A DNA stretch of 64,000 bases from JAFDZV01 sp048594725 (GTDB lineage: Bacteria; Bacteroidota; Ignavibacteria; OLB7). The notes under the pieces are model-generated. The model saw only the letters and a program-made list of their open reading frames with translations. It ran no database searches and was not told where the DNA came from. The position numbers were made by a program, and so were the translations under genes. Shown here one piece after another: positions 44,022 to 53,200 of the stretch; within the stretch, counting starts at the first letter, position 1; every line of letters begins with the position of its first letter. Where the stretch lies: assembly GCA_048594725.1 (NCBI GenBank), contig JBMDXA010000024.1, forward strand, positions 40,223 to 104,222. The letters run 5' to 3'.

Positions 44022-45401
44022 TTACGCCATATGCTGGATCACCGCATCGGCGAACTGGGAGGTTTTCACCTCGCGGGCTCCTTCCATCAGGCGGGCGAAG
44101 TCGTAGGTGACGGTGCGGGCCGAAATGGCGCCATCCATCCCCTTGATGATAAGGTCGGCCGCCTCGGTCCAGCCCATATAGCGGAGCATCATCTCACCGG
44201 AGAGGATCACCGATCCGGGGTTGACCTTGTCGAGATTCGCGTACTTGGGAGCGGTGCCGTGGGTGGCCTCGAAGATGGCCGCGCCGGTCACGTAATTGAT
44301 ATTGGCCCCCGGCGCGATGCCGATTCCCCCCACCTGCGCCGCAAGCGCATCGGAGAGATAGTCGCCGTTCAGGTTGAGCGTGGCTATCACGTCGAACTCG
44401 TCCGGGCGGGTGAGAACCTGCTGGAGCGTGATATCGGCGATGGCATCCTTCACCAGGATCTTTCCGGCTGCAAGCGCCTCCTTCTGCTCCTGGTTTGCGG
44501 CTTCCTCCCCCTTGGCCTTCTTGGTCTGCTCCCAGCGCGCCCAGGTGTAGCACTGGTCGCCATACTTCTGCTCCACCAGATAATAGCCCCAGTCGCGGAA
44601 CGCCCCCTCGGTGAACTTCATGATGTTCCCCTTGTGCACCAGCGTCACCGACTTGCGGTTGGTGGCGATGGCGTATTCGATGGCGGCGGCGATCAGGCGC
44701 TCGGAGCCCTGCATGCTCACCGGCTTCAGCCCGATACCAACTTCCACCGGCGGGGCGAAGAGATCCATATCGGTGGTCATGCCCACGGTGCGCCCGCGCC
44801 AGTCGGTCACGCGCTCCGGGGTGCCGAACCGGATCTTGTCGAACATCTTCGGGAACTCCGCCTTGAGGAACTCCATCACACGCGCGGCTTCCGGCGTGCC
44901 GGCCGCCCACTCGATCCCCGCATAGATATCCTCGGTGTTCTCGCGGAAGATCACCATATCCACCTTCTCCGGATAGCGGACCGGGGAGGGAACCCCCTGG
45001 AACCAGCGGACCGGGCGGAGGCAGACATAGAGATCGAGCTCCTGGCGGAGCGCCACGTTCAGGCTCCGGATGCCACCGCCCACCGGCGTGGTGAGCGGGC
45101 CCTTGATGCCGACGATATAGCGTTCCATGGCATCCAGCGTATCCTGCGGGAGCCAGATCGCCTCGCCGTACATCTCATTCGCCTTCTCGCCGGCATACAC
45201 CTCGTACCATGCGATCTTGCGCGTGCCGCCATATGCCTGCTCCACGGCGGCATCCAGCACACGCACCGAGGCGCGCCAGATATCGGGACCGGTGCCATCC
45301 CCCTCGATGAACGGAATGATCGGATTGTCGGGAACGTTGAGTTTTCCGCCCCGCATCGAGATCGCTTCGCCCGATGCCGGCGGCTGGAGAGTGAAGGCCA
45401 T
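44022..45401 (-). CDS. icd: NADP-dependent isocitrate dehydrogenase
   Basis: A 459-residue enzyme of the Escherichia coli Icd type: oxidises isocitrate to 2-oxoglutarate and CO2 in the TCA cycle. Signatures: substrate Ser in IRSLNVALRQELDLYVCLRP, FRENTEDIYAGIEW, the metal-binding D(F)DVIATLNLNGDYLSDALA block, and HGTAPKYANLDKVNPGS with the Lys-Tyr pair that selects NADP over NAD. It is slightly longer than the E. coli enzyme (416). In reductive-TCA relatives of this lineage the same enzyme can run in reverse; no other TCA gene is nearby to decide. Confidence 0.96.
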   Translation of the reverse strand: MAFTLQPPASGEAISMRGGKLNVPDNPIIPFIEGDGTGPDIWRASVRVLDAAVEQAYGGTRKIAWYEVYAGEKANEMYGEAIWLPQDTLDAMERYIVGIKGPLTTPVGGGIRSLNVALRQELDLYVCLRPVRWFQGVPSPVRYPEKVDMVIFRENTEDIYAGIEWAAGTPEAARVMEFLKAEFPKMFDKIRFGTPERVTDWRGRTVGMTTDMDLFAPPVEVGIGLKPVSMQGSERLIAAAIEYAIATNRKSVTLVHKGNIMKFTEGAFRDWGYYLVEQKYGDQCYTWARWEQTKKAKGEEAANQEQKEALAAGKILVKDAIADITLQQVLTRPDEFDVIATLNLNGDYLSDALAAQVGGIGIAPGANINYVTGAAIFEATHGTAPKYANLDKVNPGSVILSGEMMLRYMGWTEAADLIIKGMDGAISARTVTYDFARLMEGAREVKTSQFADAVIQHMA

Positions 45402-45550
45402 TGCTGTTCGTTAGGTTTCTATAGGCGCGCCGCCGGATCAGGGCGTCCGGTTGAGGGCACCAGGTTGAATGGAATTGGTAGATGTCACGAAGTGGGCGAA
45501 GATAGAAAGGAGTTGGCGAACTACCACGGAAAGAACCGTACGGAGTCGTG

Positions 45551-46933
45551 TCAGGCCAAGCCTGCCGGGCGTTCCGTCTCGTCAGTAATGCTAACCTTCC
45601 TGATCCGCTTCCTGAGATCCGGGGGGGCAACAAAGATGAAACTCCGTCCACGTTTCTGCTGGATCAGCAACCCTTGAGTTCCCAGTTCCAGAAGATCGGT
45701 GCGGGCGGTCTGTGTGCTTACTCCATGAGAACGCTTGTGCGTTTCTACCGTATAGACAGCATAGGCATTGTGCAGGGCATGGTTGAGTACCGCCATCTGG
45801 CGATGATTGAACATTGCGGATGCAAGGTTTGATTTCGTCAGAAAATCACGTACTTCAAGTAGCTCTGCTTCCTTACGGTGCAGATACTCATGAAGATCGT
45901 CAATGGATCTGCGAATAACAGCAAGCTGATTCAGGATGAAGTATGTGATATCGCAATCATCCGTTTCAGTGTAGAGAAATGCACGTGCGTATCTGGCCGG
46001 AGCCCCATGGATAATCCGGGAGATCGAAATGAATTCGAACAGCCAATATCCCTGACGCGCCATCAACCAGTAGAAGAGTGCCCGGGCCGTTCTCCCATTG
46101 CCGTCCACGAATGGATGGTCATAGGCGAGCCAGAAGTGAAGAATGATGGCCCGCACGACAGGATGAATATACTTGCCGGAATCAATGTCGTTGGCAAAGG
46201 CGCACATCGCGTTCATGCGGGCTTCAAGCTCAGCCGCAGAAGGTGGCACATGGAGTATTTCACCGGTGCTATCATCATAGACTTTGATCTGCTCATCCTC
46301 ACGGCGCAATCTTCCGGCGGCGCCTGGATCATCCATTGTTCCGTCGGTAAGCATTTCATGGATTTCGAAGATGATCTCCGGGGTAAGGGGCTGATCCTTT
46401 ATCCGGCGGATGAAGCTCATCGCCTGAAAGTTGTTGTAGATCATCCGCTCGCTTTTATCCAGCGGCTGCCGTCCGCTGCGTATCATCTCCTTGGCAACCT
46501 CGCGTGTTGTTGAGGCTCCTTCAAGCTGGCTCGACGTTATCGCCTCCTCGCTAAGCGACTTGAAGATATAGAACTCGCGATCGGAAGGATGGATGATCGG
46601 TTCGTTCGCCTGGATAGAGCCTGTAGCGCTCCGGTCTATCATTGAGCAGAGCTTATGTACTATATCGGGTGTTGTATACTCCATGGGAATACCATGGATA
46701 TCCTTCAGCGGAACCGTATGCCGTATAAACGATCGCGCCATCTTAATGCCGGCCCACCACTCTTCATGGGTCAGATCATCCGGAGGTGGTAGATGACGCA
46801 ATGTATCCCAATGCCTGTATCTGTCGTCTTGAGCAGGTTGTATGCCGCTGTCTATTATCTTCAAGAGCCGGTTTGAGGCAATGATTTCCCTCATTGCGGT
46901 AGAATAATCGGGTGGCTGTCTGGGAATTTTCAT
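45551..46933 (-). CDS. Fic-domain protein with C-terminal winged helix
   Basis: A 460-residue Fic protein (AMP or other nucleotide transfer to a target protein). ATG 46933 (MKIPRQPPDY) is chosen because AGAGGATCA precedes it. The active-site motif is complete: HPFVDGNGRTAR (273-284). An N-terminal inhibitory motif S-x-x-x-E-G (S134 to G139, SSQLEG) marks a class II, self-inhibited Fic. The C-terminus (about 375-450) looks like a winged helix (THKRSHGVSTQTARTDLLEL), suggesting DNA binding and self-regulation. The gene has lower G+C than its neighbours, a sign of transfer. It is divergent from an ABC transporter. Confidence 0.92.
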   Translation of the reverse strand: MKIPRQPPDYSTAMREIIASNRLLKIIDSGIQPAQDDRYRHWDTLRHLPPPDDLTHEEWWAGIKMARSFIRHTVPLKDIHGIPMEYTTPDIVHKLCSMIDRSATGSIQANEPIIHPSDREFYIFKSLSEEAITSSQLEGASTTREVAKEMIRSGRQPLDKSERMIYNNFQAMSFIRRIKDQPLTPEIIFEIHEMLTDGTMDDPGAAGRLRREDEQIKVYDDSTGEILHVPPSAAELEARMNAMCAFANDIDSGKYIHPVVRAIILHFWLAYDHPFVDGNGRTARALFYWLMARQGYWLFEFISISRIIHGAPARYARAFLYTETDDCDITYFILNQLAVIRRSIDDLHEYLHRKEAELLEVRDFLTKSNLASAMFNHRQMAVLNHALHNAYAVYTVETHKRSHGVSTQTARTDLLELGTQGLLIQQKRGRSFIFVAPPDLRKRIRKVSITDETERPAGLA

Positions 46934-46997
46934 TGATCCTCTCCCGGAGAAGTGTTTGCAATAGAGATACAATCAAGCTGCGATCTGATAAGTTAGC

Positions 46998-47034
46998 AGT
47001 GAAAAGCTAAATTTTCAAAAATTAGCTTTTCACT
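46998..47034. promoter_or_regulatory. Large palindrome in the fic/ABC transporter divergent region
   Basis: Perfect 13-bp arms AGTGAAAAGCTAA/TTAGCTTTTCACT around 11 bases (ATTTTCAAAAA) that can extend the stem with one bulge. It is 64 bases upstream of the fic start and 144 bases upstream of the transporter. A terminator is unlikely between two divergent genes, so an operator for the Fic protein's own winged helix is the best guess. Confidence 0.6.
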
Positions 47035-47178
47035 AGCAGTTAGTTGATGAGCCGGGAGAATGTAACTTCCCGGACGGGCTCCGGATCTTCTGCCACATCG
47101 CATGAGTGGCGGTTGCAGCTGATGCCCGGCCCCGGTCTTCTTCATATCCGCTCATATACCGTATTCATCTAGGAACCT

Positions 47179-47883
47179 ATGCCACCTCCACCGTCGGGCG
47201 CGCAGGATGCGCTTAGAATAAGCGATCTGAAAAAGAGCTACGGGAGCGTTCCCGTGCTGGACGTCCCCTCGTTCGTTCTGGAGCGTGGCGGTCAGGTGGC
47301 GCTGAGCGGCGCCAGCGGTTCCGGCAAGACCACCCTGCTGAACGTGATCGCCGGCATCGCATCGGTGACATCCGGTTCGGTGGTAGTGGCCGGCGAGGAG
47401 ATAGGGCGGCTTGACGAGGCCGCTCGCGACCGGTTCCGGGCGCGCCACATTGGGTACATCTTCCAGACCTTCAATCTTCTCCAGGGCTTTTCGGCACTGG
47501 AGAACGTTACCCTGGGGATGACCTTTGCCGGCACCGCCGAAGGATCGCCCAAGGCGCGCGCGGCCGCCCTGCTCGACCGGGTTGGGCTTGGGGCGCGGCG
47601 TAATAATCTGCCGCGCGAGCTTTCCGTGGGGGAGCAGCAGCGGGTGGCCGTGGCACGGGCGCTCGCCGGTCGTCCGGCGCTGGTGCTGGCCGATGAGCCC
47701 ACCGCAAATCTCGATGTGCGGACCGGGGCCGGGGTGATATCGCTGATCCGGGAGGCCTGCGCCGAGGAGGGGAGTGCCCTCCTGCTGGTGACGCATGATC
47801 CGGCCGTGATGGCCCGGTTCGAGGATGTGCGGGAGCTTTCCTCTCTCAACCGCGCCGCGCGCGCCGGGGAGGAGACGCCATGA
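47179..47883 (+). CDS. ABC transporter ATP-binding protein (LolD/MacB type)
   Basis: A 234-residue ATPase. Walker A GASGSGKT (about 43-50), Q-loop FQTFNLL, ABC signature LSVGEQQR and Walker B LVLADEPTANLD with the switch His in THD. It belongs to the LolD/MacB/FtsE cluster whose partners are FtsX-like permeases. The permease starts 4 bases before its stop, so they form one operon. AGGA lies 5 bases upstream of the ATG. Confidence 0.94.
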   Translation: MPPPPSGAQDALRISDLKKSYGSVPVLDVPSFVLERGGQVALSGASGSGKTTLLNVIAGIASVTSGSVVVAGEEIGRLDEAARDRFRARHIGYIFQTFNLLQGFSALENVTLGMTFAGTAEGSPKARAAALLDRVGLGARRNNLPRELSVGEQQRVAVARALAGRPALVLADEPTANLDVRTGAGVISLIREACAEEGSALLLVTHDPAVMARFEDVRELSSLNRAARAGEETP

Positions 47884-49277
47884 ATTTCTTCGCCATCGTC
47901 TGGAAATCGATCCGCCAGCGCTCTCTTGCCACGGTGCTCACCGCGCTCTCCATTGCGCTGGGGGTGGGGCTGGTAGTGCTCATCCTGACGCTTCGGGAGG
48001 AGGTGGAACGGAGTTTTTCGCAACGCTCGGTGGGGTACGAGATGCTGGTGGGGGCCAAGGGGAGCCCGTTGCAGCTTGTGCTCAACACGGTCTACGGCAT
48101 CGGCGCGCCGGTGGGGAACATCCCCTACAACTACTACCAGCGGGTTGCCTCCGACCGGATGGTCAGGCTGGCCGTGCCGGTGGCGGTAGGGGATATGTAT
48201 CGCGGGTTCCGGGTGGTGGGGACTCTTCCATCGTTCTTCACCGAGTTCACCTACCAGCGCGATCTCCGGTTCGAGCTGGCCGAGGGGAGCGCCTTCAAGG
48301 AGGGGTTGCAGGCGGTGCTGGGCGCACGGGCCGCCCGCGAGACCGGGCTGAAGATCGGCGACACGTTCACCCCCTCGCATGGGGTATCGGCCGAGGAGGG
48401 GGGGGAAGTGCACGAACACGCCAGAACGACCGTGGTGGGGATCATGCGCGAGACCGGAACGCCGATGGATCGCGGGATCTACGTGCCGCTGGAGACGGTG
48501 TGGCAGATCCACGCCGATGAGCTTGCCGGGAGCGATCCCCGCTACCAGGGGATGAACGAGGAGCAGATCGCCCAGATGAAGCAGCTTGAAGCGATGGAGG
48601 CGGAGGCCGGGACAACCGGGGAACGTAGCGGCGAGGAGCACGACCACCACCACGAGGGGGATTCGGCAGGGGAGCATGGGGAGGATGCCGATCACGCCGG
48701 CCATGCGGTCTCTTCGGTGCCCGATTCCCTGAAGAGCGTCACGGCGGTGTATGTCAGCCTGAAGAATAAGATCGTGTTCGACCGGTTCCGGCGTGCGGTG
48801 CTGGACGAGCCTGTGGCACAGGCGGTGATCCCGGCCATGGAGATCAGGAATCTGTTCGATATCGTCGGCAATATCAATGCGGTGCTGCTGGCGATAGCCT
48901 ATATGGTGGTGCTGGTAGGACTTGCCGGGGTGCTGGTCTCCATCTACAACACCATGAACGAGCGGCGGCGGGAGATCGCTATCATGCGCGCGCTCGGAGC
49001 GGGACGCCGGACGATCTTTGCGCTGGTGGTAACCGAGTCGGCGCTGGTGGCGCTTATCGGAGGGCTTGCCGGACTGATGCTGGGGCATATCGGGATGATA
49101 GCGGGCGGGGGGATGGTGCAGGAGCAGACCGGGCTGCTGGTAGATCGGTTCGCGTTCCATTCGTTCGAGCCGCTGGTGCTGGCCGCGGTGGTGGTTCTTG
49201 GAGCCATCGCGGGACTTCTGCCGGCCATCAAGGGCTATCGCACCGATGTGCAGCGCAACCTCTCGCCGATGAGCTGA
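47880..49277 (+). CDS. ABC transporter permease (FtsX/MacB type) with His-rich periplasmic loop
   Basis: A 465-residue permease. One transmembrane helix near the start (about 17-38), a large periplasmic domain (about 40-325), and three helices at the end (about 325-350, 375-405, 430-452) with the FtsX block YNTMNERRREIAIMRALGAG. Residues about 251-275 (HDHHHEGDSAGEHGEDADHA) are rich in His and acidic residues, typical of sites that bind or sense Zn, Ni or Cu. MacB-type pumps transmit motion to move lipoproteins, peptides or drugs, not metals directly; the loop may tune it to metal supply. CGATT repeats begin 2 bases after its stop. Confidence 0.92.
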   Translation: MNFFAIVWKSIRQRSLATVLTALSIALGVGLVVLILTLREEVERSFSQRSVGYEMLVGAKGSPLQLVLNTVYGIGAPVGNIPYNYYQRVASDRMVRLAVPVAVGDMYRGFRVVGTLPSFFTEFTYQRDLRFELAEGSAFKEGLQAVLGARAARETGLKIGDTFTPSHGVSAEEGGEVHEHARTTVVGIMRETGTPMDRGIYVPLETVWQIHADELAGSDPRYQGMNEEQIAQMKQLEAMEAEAGTTGERSGEEHDHHHEGDSAGEHGEDADHAGHAVSSVPDSLKSVTAVYVSLKNKIVFDRFRRAVLDEPVAQAVIPAMEIRNLFDIVGNINAVLLAIAYMVVLVGLAGVLVSIYNTMNERRREIAIMRALGAGRRTIFALVVTESALVALIGGLAGLMLGHIGMIAGGGMVQEQTGLLVDRFAFHSFEPLVLAAVVVLGAIAGLLPAIKGYRTDVQRNLSPMS

Positions 49278-49420
49278 GGCGATTGTCGATTTTCGATTTA
49301 CGATTTTAGATTTTCGATTGGAAGAGAATGGGAGGAGATTTTCGATTTACGATTTTCGATTGGAACAGAAGGGGGAGGAGATTTTCGATTTACGATGTAG
49401 GGGGGATTGACGATTGGAGG
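49278..49420 (+). repeat. Cluster of CGATT-type repeats after the permease gene
   Basis: Three successive units of about 43-55 bases, each with GATTTTCGATTTACGAT and followed by a purine spacer (GGAAGAGAATGGGAGGA and variants). The first unit starts 2 bases after the TGA at 49277. Confidence 0.75.
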
Positions 49421-49475
49421 GAACCTCTCCGGCTATCATCCGCGCTATGTTCATTCGGTCCGAACGTACGTTGCC

Positions 49476-49524
49476 GCGGAGTTCGACTCCGGCGAACACT
49501 AAAGCGGGAGGAGTTGAACTCCGC
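49476..49524. repeat. Inverted repeat GCGGAGTTCGACTCC / GGAGTTGAACTCCGC
   Basis: Arms of 15 bp with one mismatch, 19 bases apart. A third kind of palindromic element in the same repeat-filled intergenic space between the permease gene and arfB. Confidence 0.6.
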
Positions 49525-49563
49525 CCGAACGGAACCCGGATATGCGGCTTGATACCGGCTTTT

Positions 49564-49750
49564 CATTCGCGAAGATTTCATGTGTGGTAGAGGGATCGGG
49601 AGATGCTCCCCCACTCCCGCCCACCAAGATCCGCGAAGATTCGTGGTTCTAGCGGCTTCTCATTCGTGCAGATTTCATGTGTGGTAGAGCGATCGGGAAA
49701 TGCCTCCCCCACCCCCGCCCGCCAAGATCCGCGAAGATTCGTGGTTCTAG
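49564..49750 (-). repeat. Two direct repeat units overlapping the arfB stop codon
   Basis: Units 49564-49652 and 49661-49750 (97 bases start to start) share CAGATTTCATGTGTGGTAGA-type and GATCCGCGAAGATTCGTGG-type segments and both end GGTTCTAG. The last bases of the second unit are the TAG stop of arfB read on the minus strand. The spurious translation contains EPRIFADLGG, a peptide frequent in automated annotations of unrelated genomes. Confidence 0.8.
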
Positions 49751-50187
49751 TCGTCACCCGGCCGCCACTGCCGGGAGTTCTTTTTCTGGGAGGTGCGCCG
49801 CTTGGTCTCCACCCGGCGGGCCTTCGAGGCGCGCGAGGGGGCGGTGGCAACGCGGGGTTTCTCCGGCTTCAGGGCGGCATTCAGCAGCAGTTCCAGCCGC
49901 TCCAGCGCGGCTATCCTGTTGCCCCGCTGGGTGCGGGCGATGCTGCTGGCGATCCGGATGGCGCCGGAATTATCGATGCGGGAGGCGAGTTTCATCATCA
50001 GCCTCTCCCTGGTTTCCGGGGAGATCCAGGGGGAATCCTGAACGATGAACCGCACCTCCACCTTCGTCTCCACCTTGTTGACGTTCTGTCCCCCCGGCCC
50101 GCCGCTGCGGCTGGTGGCGAACTCCAGAGAGGAGACGGGGATCATCTCTCCGGTGAGGAGCGAAAGGAATTCAGGGGTATCCGCCAT
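49747..50187 (-). CDS. arfB: Peptidyl-tRNA hydrolase ArfB (ribosome rescue)
   Basis: A 146-residue codon-independent release factor that frees ribosomes stalled on broken mRNA. The catalytic GGQ lies in RSGGPGGQNVNKVETKVEVR (about 27-46). The C-terminal tail is basic and Lys/Arg/Ser-rich, as needed to enter the empty mRNA channel (KARRVETKRRTSQKKNSRQW). Its stop codon is supplied by a dispersed repeat. Single gene, convergent with the ABC permease. Confidence 0.95.
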   Translation of the reverse strand: MADTPEFLSLLTGEMIPVSSLEFATSRSGGPGGQNVNKVETKVEVRFIVQDSPWISPETRERLMMKLASRIDNSGAIRIASSIARTQRGNRIAALERLELLLNAALKPEKPRVATAPSRASKARRVETKRRTSQKKNSRQWRPGDD

Positions 50188-50272
50188 GAGAATCTATCCG
50201 GAACTATACTGGCAAGAAGAGTGAATCGGTCTGCAAGTATGCGCATTTTGAATGAAACTGCCGATATGGCCT

Positions 50273-53200
50273 CTATTCCTCCATCTCTCCCGCCTGCAGC
50301 CGTATGCGTCCGGCCTCGGCTCGTTTTCCCTGCATGCGAAGCGCGGTGCAGAGCAGATCGGTGATCTCCTCATCTCCCGGCATCGCGCCGAATCCGCAGC
50401 GCAAGGCCTCCTCGGCTCCCGGCGCATCCCCCTCGCGCAGCAATCCTCCCCCCACTTCCAGCACCGCCTCCCGCATATGGAACTCGAAGTCCTCCCGCAT
50501 CGCCTCGAAGAAATCGTCGTACAGCGAGGGGAACGGCACCTCCCCTCCGATACGCGCAAAGGCTTCAACGACCATCGGGAGCGCCCGCATCAGCCCGCCG
50601 TGGCGTGCAAGGCGGGTGGCATCGATCAGAAGGCGGTAGGCTTCCAGAAGGTCCACCCGCACGGCATCCATGGCAAGCTGCGGGGCATCACCCTCGGTAT
50701 CCAGCAGCTCCGGTCCCACCGATTCCTTCAGGCGGAGTATCGCCATGCTGGTCATCTTCCGCGCCCGCTCGGGGTCATCCTCGCCGCTGGCGGCCAGACG
50801 GCAGAATTCCCTGTAGGAGAGGGATTTCTCCAGCATTCTGTTCGCCACCAGCAGGCCGAGCAGCACCCGCAGGCGCCCTCCGCGCAGCTTCACCGGCTCC
50901 TCGCCGGGGCGTTGCACCTGGATGGTGCCCAGCATGGAGATGCCGATGCGCCCGCCGGTACGCGGTGCGGCATCTGCCAGGCGGAACCGCCCGGCCACGG
51001 CTTCCAGGCGCGCACGCCAGCCGCTCAATTCCCGTGTGCTGAAATACGGCTCGTACTTCGCCAGCAGCGGGCGCATCATGGTATGGAATGAACGCTCCTC
51101 CAGCCAGAGCAGCGCCCCGGCCAGGGCCTGGTGGATATCGGAGCGGAGCGCCCCGGCCAGAGGGGCGATGGCCGGATCGGCCTGGATGCGCCCCAGCAGG
51201 TCGGCAATGGCGTAGACGCTGAGCAGATCCTCCTTGCAGAGGAAGGGATAGTCCAGCACCCGCCGCACTTCCTGTTCGGTAGCGGCCGGGTCGGCATCGG
51301 GCGTTCCCAGCAGGACCCGTATCAGCCCCATGATACCGGGGTACTCCCGGGCATCGGCCAGGATCGCCTCCAGCTCCTCGCGCGGGGCCTCGCCGGCGAT
51401 CGCCATGATAACCCGCTCGTGCGGGGAGAGCGCTCCCGGCGCATCCACGAATCTCCGCATCACATGCCGGGTCCACTCCATATTGTCTAGCAGGGTGCCG
51501 ATTCTGCACAGCCGCACCCCGGTTCCCAGCCGCAGCCGGGCCATGCCGGCGGGGGGGGATTCCTGGATGAGCCTGCCGATCGCCTCCTCCACCTTCTCCG
51601 GTGCCTCCCCCCGCCAGAGTCCTTCGCAGAGATAGATCAGGCGGTAGTGGGCGGCCACCTTGTGCATTCCCTGTTCTTTCAGCAGCGGCAGGATTTCCTC
51701 CACCGCCTCCAGCAGCGCCTCGGAGCGCCCGGTGGTCTCGAACAGCAGCAGTTTCAGCGTCAGCAGGCTGATCTGGTTCCGGTCGCCTCTGGCGGAGAGC
51801 TCCTCCAGCAGCCGCAGCCGATCCTCCAGCTCCTCCGCCGTATCGAACACCTGCACGAAGTGCCGGGCCACCGAGTGGCGGGCAAACCATTTCAGCTCCT
51901 CGCCGATGGCGTCGGCGGCCAGGATCTCGTTCAGCCGCCCTTCTATCCGCCGCAGCATGACGTTATCCGGCATGGCGGCGGTGATGGCGGCGGCGGATTC
52001 CAGATAGTGGATATACTGTTCGGTGAACCGGAGGTCCGGCTCCTGCTCCAGCAGCTCCTCCACCTGGCACCAGACCCCGGCGGTGATGGCGGGCTCCTGG
52101 CGCCAGAGCGAGCGTTCCCTATATTTCAGCGCGGCTATCCGGCGCTGCCGCAGGGCGCTCGTGCCCGGATCGTTCGTCAGCTCCAGCATGCGCCCGATAA
52201 GCCGGGTGAGCGCGGGCGTATGCTCGTCGCGGCGCATCAGCGTAAGCTCGGTGTCGGCCAGGGCCAGCTCGGTGAGATCGCGCGTGGCGGCATCCCAGCT
52301 CCCCGCATGAGCCTCGAAAAGCCGTTTCGCCGCGGCCAGGACCGGGTATCCCAGAGGCCAGTCGGGGGTGAGGTCGAGCCGGACCGCGCTTTCCAGAAGG
52401 CGGCCTATCACCTCCAGTATCTCTTCCGGCTCCGCCCGCAGGGTTTCGGCGCTCTCGGCCAGAAGCTGATAGGGGAGCACCGAGTAGAGGGTGCATCCGG
52501 AGGCTATCACCCCGAAGAGCGCGTCGGCATCGCAGGGGGCGCTCTGGACGAAGTGCCGGTGCAGGAGCGTATGAGTGAATGCCAGGGGAGGAACGAACGT
52601 GACCGGGCCGGAAACGGGGGCCGCCGAGCTGCTGGCGATTCCCAGTATCCCCTTGAAGGCCAGCAGGTCGATCATCCGTGCGCTCACCCCTCCCATCTTC
52701 TGTGCCGTTTCGCGGGAGAAGAGTTCCCCCAGCGTGGCGAGCCGTTCGGCGGCCTCCTTCTCCTCGGGGCCGAGATGTGCCGCCATCCCCTCGGAAAGCA
52801 GCCTGACGTTCCGTTCCAGCGCCTCGGCGAACCGGGGGAGAGGGACCGCCGGCGCCCATCCGTTCGGTTCGCGGGCCAGAACCCCGGTTTTCAGTGCCCC
52901 GCGCAGCGCCGAGCGGAGCGCAAGAGCGTTTCCGGCCGTTACCCGGTGGGTGGCCTGCAACAATTCCGGTTCCCCCTGCACCCCGAACAGCCGTTCCCAG
53001 AGCACGCCGGTATCATCGAGAGAGAGCCCTTCCAGCTCGATCTCCTCTACCAGATAGCGCTCTATCAACCCTCGCGCGCCCAGCTCGGTGGGGCGGGCAA
53101 GAGCCAGCACCGACACCGATTCGCCCGCGATCGATTCCAGAAGAAGGGCGCACTCGGCCAGCGCGTCCCCTTCCAGCAAGTGGATATCCTCTATTACCAG

